From positions 30,490-94,489 of the forward strand of contig JAEUPJ010000081.1 in NCBI GenBank assembly GCA_016790285.1: DNA of 64,000 nucleotides, in the 5' to 3' direction. Origin of the DNA: Roseateles sp. GTDB lineage: Bacteria > Pseudomonadota > Gammaproteobacteria > Burkholderiales > Burkholderiaceae_C. A program made the position numbers and the translations under genes. How positions within the stretch are numbered: position 1 is the stretch's first letter; every line of letters begins with the position of its first letter. Shown here piece after piece: positions 60,602-64,000 of this stretch. The notes under the pieces were generated by a model. That model made no database searches and was not told the origin of the DNA. It was given only the letters and a program-made list of their open reading frames with translations.

Positions 60602-63316
60602 ATGCGATTGACCGTTTCAGCCGATCACAGCCGTTATGTGCAGCGGGTGCGCCGCCGCTATGCGGCCGAGCTGGCCCTGCTGCGCCCCGGCCTGCCTGAC
60701 CGCGCCGCGATCGGCGCGTTGATCGACACCCTGCTGGGCAGCCGCCCACTGGCCAGCGCGCTGCGCGTGGCCCGCCACCTGGTGCTGGAGCGCCTGGCGG
60801 TACTGGACGTGGAACAGGGCGCCAGCGTCGCCGATGTCACGCTCGCCATGACCCACCTGGCCGAAGTGACGCTGGACCGGGCGCTGACCGCCGCCCGCGC
60901 CGAGCTCGACGCGCTGCACGGCGCCCCCACCTGCGCCGAGGGCGGCGACATCGCCTTCTGGGTGCTGGGCATGGGCAAGCTCGGCGCGCGCGAGCTGAAC
61001 GTGTCCTCGGACATCGACCTCATCTACGTCTACGAAGACGACGGCACCACGCACGGCCCCCGCCCCATCACCGCCCACGAGTACTTCACCCACGTCGCCA
61101 AGCGGCTCTACGCCCTGATCGGCGACGTGACGGACGACGGCCAGGTCTTCCGCGTGGACCTGGCGCTGCGCCCCAACGGCAAGAGCGGCCCGCCCGTGGT
61201 GAGCCTGGGCATGCTGGAGGAGTATTTCCTCGTGCAGGGCCGGGAGTGGGAGCGCTTTGCGTGGCTCAAGAGCCGCGTCGTGGCGCCGCTGGCCGGCCTG
61301 GGCGCCCCCGGCGACCCGCGCACGCTGGCCCTGCGCAACCTGGTCACGCCCTTCGTCTACCGCCGCTACCTCGACTACGGCGTGTTCGAGGGCCTGCGCC
61401 AGCTGCACGGCAAGGTGCGCAGCGAGGCCAAGGCGCGCGCGGCCGGCCGGCCCGAACGGGCCAACGACGTGAAGCTGTCGCGCGGCGGCATCCGCGAGAT
61501 CGAGTTCATCGTGCAGCTGCTGCAGGTGGTGCGCGGCGGGCAGTTCCCCGAGATCCGCACCCGCTCCACGGTCAAGGCCCTGGCCCAGCTCGCCGCCGGC
61601 GGCCTGATGAAGGCCGAGACGGCGCAGCGCCTGAGCGACGCCTACGTCTTCCTGCGCCGGGTGGAGCACCGCATCCAGTTCCTGGACGACCAGCAGACCC
61701 ACTGCCTGCCGCAGAGCGACGCCGACCTGGCCTGGATCGCGGCCTCCATGGGGCTGCAGTGCACGCGCGAAACGTGTGAGCTGTTCGAACAGCTCGGCGA
61801 GGTGCGCGAGCTGGTGGCCAACGAGTTTGACGCCCTGCTGCACGAGGGCGGCAAGCCGCAGGGCGGGTGCAAGGGCGGCCAATGCGGCGGCCCGAAGCCC
61901 GCGGTGGACGGCGAGGACTTCCTCAACGGCCTGCCGCCCGCGCTGGCCGCCGCCGTGCGCGCGCTGGCCGAGACGCCCCGCGTGCAGGGCCTGCGCGAGG
62001 AGTCGCGCCAGCGCCTGGCCAAGCTCTTCCACCGGGCGGCGCAGGCCGTCGACGCCGAGGAATGCTCGCTGGACGCGGCCCTGCGCTTCGTGGACTGGGT
62101 CGGCCCGCTGCTCAGACGCGAGAGTTATCTGGCCTTGCTGGTGGAGCGCCCCGCTGTGCAGCAGCGCCTGCTGCGCCTGCTGGGCCTGGCGCGCTGGCCG
62201 ATGCGCTACCTGATGCAGCACCCGGGCGTCATCGACGAACTCGCCGACCCGCTGCTGCTGTCCGCCCGCTTCGACCGCGAGGCCTTCATCGCCGACCTGC
62301 TGGACCGCGAGCAGGGCTGGGTGCGCAGCGGCGAGGCCGACGAGGAGGCGCTGCTGGACACCCTGCGCCGCGCCCACCATGCCGAGGTCTTCCGCACGCT
62401 GGTGCGGGACGTGGAAGGCAGCATCACGGTCGAGCAGGTCGCCGACGACCTCAGCCTGCTGGCCGACGCGGTGCTGCAGATCGCCATCCAGTGGGCCTGG
62501 GCGCGCTTCGGCAAGGCCCACCGCCCCGACCCGCGCCTGGCCGTCATCGCCTACGGCAAGCTCGGCGGCAAGGAGCTCGGCTACGGCGGCGACCTGGACG
62601 TGGTGTTCGTCTTCGACGACGACGACGAGAACGCGGCCGAGATCTACGGCGCCTTCGTGCGCCGCCTCATCACCTGGCTCACGCTGCGCACGGCCGCGGG
62701 CGAGCTGTTCGACATCGACACCGCGCTGCGGCCCAACGGCAACTCGGGGCTGCTCGTCACGTCGCTGGCGCACTTCGAGTCCTACCAGACGGGCCGCGGC
62801 AGCAACACGGCGTGGACCTGGGAGCACCAGGCCATCACGCGCGCGCGTTTCTGCGCGGGCGAGGCGGCCCTGGCCGAGCGCTGCGAGGGCGTGCGCCGCC
62901 AGGTGCTGACCGCGCCGCGTGACGCCGACGCCCTGCGCCAGGAGGTGCAGGCCATGCGCGAGAAGGTGCGCGCCGCGCGCCCGGTGCGCGACGGGCTGTT
63001 CGACGTGAAGCACAGCGAGGGCGGCATGATGGACGCCGAGTTCGCGCTGCAGACGCTGGTGCTGACGCATGCCGCCGCCCACCCGGAGCTGCTGCCCAAC
63101 CTGGGCAACATCGCGCTGCTGCAGCGCTGCGAGGCCGTGGGGCTGCTGCCCGCGGGCGTGGGCGTGGGGGCGGCCAATGCCTACCGCGAGCTGCGCCGCG
63201 TGCAGCACAAGGCGCGGCTGGATGAGCAGTCGACGGCGCTGGATGCGGAGGCGGCGGCGCCGTTGGCGGGGCATCGGGAGGCGGTGATGGCCTTGTGGCA
63301 GGCGGTGTTTGGATAG
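60602..63316 (+). CDS. glnE: Bifunctional glutamine synthetase adenylyltransferase/deadenylyltransferase
   Basis: A 904-residue GlnE, which adenylylates glutamine synthetase when nitrogen is plentiful and removes AMP when it is scarce, under GlnB control. Both nucleotidyltransferase domains are visible: VLGMGKLGARELNVSSDIDL near 121-140 (deadenylylation) and AYGKLGGKELGYGGDLDVVF near 650-669 (adenylylation), with paired Asp residues, and VKLSRGGIREIEFIVQLLQ in the first half. Slightly shorter than the Escherichia coli enzyme (946). ATG at 60602 follows CCAGGA directly; an ATG 16 codons upstream would read through the hairpins. Confidence 0.96.
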   Translation: MRLTVSADHSRYVQRVRRRYAAELALLRPGLPDRAAIGALIDTLLGSRPLASALRVARHLVLERLAVLDVEQGASVADVTLAMTHLAEVTLDRALTAARAELDALHGAPTCAEGGDIAFWVLGMGKLGARELNVSSDIDLIYVYEDDGTTHGPRPITAHEYFTHVAKRLYALIGDVTDDGQVFRVDLALRPNGKSGPPVVSLGMLEEYFLVQGREWERFAWLKSRVVAPLAGLGAPGDPRTLALRNLVTPFVYRRYLDYGVFEGLRQLHGKVRSEAKARAAGRPERANDVKLSRGGIREIEFIVQLLQVVRGGQFPEIRTRSTVKALAQLAAGGLMKAETAQRLSDAYVFLRRVEHRIQFLDDQQTHCLPQSDADLAWIAASMGLQCTRETCELFEQLGEVRELVANEFDALLHEGGKPQGGCKGGQCGGPKPAVDGEDFLNGLPPALAAAVRALAETPRVQGLREESRQRLAKLFHRAAQAVDAEECSLDAALRFVDWVGPLLRRESYLALLVERPAVQQRLLRLLGLARWPMRYLMQHPGVIDELADPLLLSARFDREAFIADLLDREQGWVRSGEADEEALLDTLRRAHHAEVFRTLVRDVEGSITVEQVADDLSLLADAVLQIAIQWAWARFGKAHRPDPRLAVIAYGKLGGKELGYGGDLDVVFVFDDDDENAAEIYGAFVRRLITWLTLRTAAGELFDIDTALRPNGNSGLLVTSLAHFESYQTGRGSNTAWTWEHQAITRARFCAGEAALAERCEGVRRQVLTAPRDADALRQEVQAMREKVRAARPVRDGLFDVKHSEGGMMDAEFALQTLVLTHAAAHPELLPNLGNIALLQRCEAVGLLPAGVGVGAANAYRELRRVQHKARLDEQSTALDAEAAAPLAGHREAVMALWQAVFG

Positions 63317-63406
63317 GCCGCGGCGCGGCCGATTCGGCCTGGACGTGGGGGCGCTCTTGCGGCCGTGCGGCATTGTGCGAAGGCTCAGCCGGGAGTTCGC
63401 CCCGGC
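63317..63406. other. Unassigned sequence after glnE
   Basis: Ninety bases between the glnE stop and the terminal repeat element. I see no gene, RNA or clear terminator; short frames in this stretch look like noise. Confidence 0.5.
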
Positions 63407-63412
63407 GGGCGA

Positions 63413-63440
63413 CCTACTTTTTGTCCCGACAAAAAGTAGG
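63413..63440. repeat. Left terminal hairpin of the inverted-repeat element
   Basis: A perfect 13-bp stem CCTACTTTTTGTC / GACAAAAAGTAGG with a 2-nt loop, followed by GCAAAAAA. It could also end transcription from glnE, though the T-run is inside the stem. Confidence 0.75.
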
Positions 63441-63487
63441 CAAAAAACGGCCCCTGCAAAACCGCCCCTGCGGGGTCCCCTGCGTGC

Positions 63488-63509
63488 CTTGCCGCTTGCA
63501 AGCGGCAAG
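63488..63509. repeat. 22-bp perfect palindrome
   Basis: CTTGCCGCTTG followed at once by its reverse complement CAAGCGGCAAG. A second inverted pair, GCGCAGTGC / GCACTGCGC (63526-63534 and 63539-63547), follows 16 nt later. Both lie inside the terminal element; a protein-binding site or recombination-related structure is possible. Confidence 0.7.
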
Positions 63510-63701
63510 TCCCTCGGCAGGCGTCGCGCAGTGCGCAGGCACTGCGCTCGGTCCTGCCTCGGTGCATCGCAACCCGGGGGCGCGCCCAACTCGCTTCGCT
63601 ACGCTCCGCTCAAACAAAGGGGCGCGAGTCAGATGTTGAAGCGTGCTGCGCACGCCCCCCGGGTTGCTGCGCTTCTCGGCGGTTTAGAAGGGGAGGCCCA
63701 G

Positions 63702-63741
63702 AACAGCCGAAACAGCCAACAGCCGAACAGCCAACAGCCAA
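63702..63741 (+). repeat. Short degenerate ACAGCC direct repeats
   Basis: Five ACAGCC or AGCCGAAC-type units spaced 7-9 nt in the centre of the element, with an inverted copy GGCTGTT near 63763. Too short and regular for CRISPR; probably slippage-derived. Confidence 0.6.
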
Positions 63742-63966
63742 ACGCCGCAACCCTGCGGTCGTGGCTGTTCCTTCACTCCCCCTTGGAGTCCGCCGAGCAG
63801 CGCAAGGACTTGAGGGCGCGTGCGCAGCACGCTTCAACATCTGACTTCGCGCGGTTGTCTGAGCGCAGCGTAGCGAAGCGAGTTCCGCGCGAGCCCTCAA
63901 GGCCTGAGCAGCGCAGGGCAGCCCGCTGCGAAGCAAAGGGCCGGACGGAACGGGGGCGACTTTTTG

Positions 63967-63994
63967 CCTTCTTTTTGGTCGCTCAAAAAGAAGG
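63967..63994. repeat. Right terminal hairpin of the inverted-repeat element
   Basis: CCTTCTTTTTG / CAAAAAGAAGG, an 11-bp perfect stem with a 6-nt loop, mirrors the left hairpin in inverted orientation. The window ends six bases later at GGTCGCCC, the complement of the left arm's first eight bases. Confidence 0.75.
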
Positions 63995-64000
63995 TCGCCC

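Larger units (their letters stand above)
63407..64000. repeat. Nested inverted-repeat element with hairpins at both ends, no gene
   Basis: The last 594 bases hold no credible gene. Outer arms: GGGCGACCTACTTTTTG (from 63407) faces the reverse complement of CAAAAAGAAGGTCGCCC (to 64000) with few mismatches. Inner arms: 63590-63655 faces 63818-63884; within them a 29-nt core (63627-63655 and 63818-63846) is a perfect inverted pair and AACTCGCTTCGCTACGCT is also matched. Central 162 nt contain short ACAGCC repeats. Each outer arm itself folds into a hairpin. This looks like a dispersed non-coding element, perhaps MITE-like, but no flanking duplication is visible and the right edge may lie beyond the window. 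Confidence 0.75.

Noticed and set aside
60617-63589. A 990-codon open frame antisense to glnE
   Set aside because: glnE has both nucleotidyltransferase domains in the other direction; the antisense protein is low-complexity His/Gly/Ala/Leu.
63702-63741. Short repeats that might suggest a CRISPR array
   Set aside because: Units are 6-9 nt and adjacent, with no spacers of uniform length and no cas genes.

Overview
The window is a GC-rich chromosomal segment of a betaproteobacterium, most probably in Burkholderiales (the Comamonadaceae / Leptothrix-Rubrivivax neighbourhood). This rests on base composition, GC-ending codon use, a c5-like cytochrome, YhdP, GlnE, PEP-CTERM proteins and gene styles typical of that order; it is an inference, not a species call. 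Genes are tightly packed, many pairs overlap by 4 nt (ATGA, GTGA or TTGA), and there is one tRNA gene. I see no rRNA, CRISPR array, prophage or insertion sequence.

Layout. 1-3 kb: the 3' end of ilvE, then small conserved genes, a YheT hydrolase and a membrane-anchored cytochrome c. 3.3-6.6 kb: tRNA-Arg(CCG), then a two-gene sensor operon of a membrane PAS histidine kinase and a hybrid kinase whose PAS domain has the signature of a LOV blue-light sensor. 6.8-15 kb: a DUF4142 protein; a LysR regulator divergent from an operon of epimerase, two tandem Anbu-type (ancestral proteasome) proteases and an alpha/beta hydrolase; nadC with an FAH-family enzyme; RlpA; an SDR. 15-20.5 kb: two tandem membrane diguanylate cyclases, a DUF4337 protein, and the GspA/GspB pair that assists type II secretion. 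20.7-32.4 kb: secreted and envelope proteins (M64-like lipoprotein, M13 peptidase, TonB/TolA-like protein with an Ala-Gln repeat, SGNH hydrolase, an unusually long Lnt-like acyltransferase) plus a few metabolic genes.

32.4-47.3 kb: a GntR regulator, two PEP-CTERM proteins, a flavin amine oxidase, an OpgB-like phosphoglycerol transferase, a beta-propeller diguanylate cyclase, and divergent from it a three-gene operon (degenerate HD-GYP response regulator, second response regulator, triple-PAS histidine kinase); an aldo/keto reductase follows. 47.5-50.8 kb: a periplasmic solute-binding protein, a UbiH-like monooxygenase, a secreted protein and a lipoprotein. 50.8-56.4 kb: a five-gene operon with every junction overlapping by 4 nt (quinone oxidoreductase, RidA, class V aminotransferase, nitrilase-family amidase, MFS transporter) under a divergent LysR gene. 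56.4-63.3 kb: yhdP and glnE, divergent. The last 594 bases hold no credible gene but form a nested inverted-repeat element with hairpins at both ends.

Themes are signalling (four histidine kinases, three diguanylate cyclases, several response regulators) and envelope biology. The points most worth following are the tandem Anbu pair with a recently homogenised 3' half, the LOV hybrid kinase, the extended Lnt-like protein, the degenerate HD-GYP operon facing a diguanylate cyclase, and the terminal inverted-repeat element.
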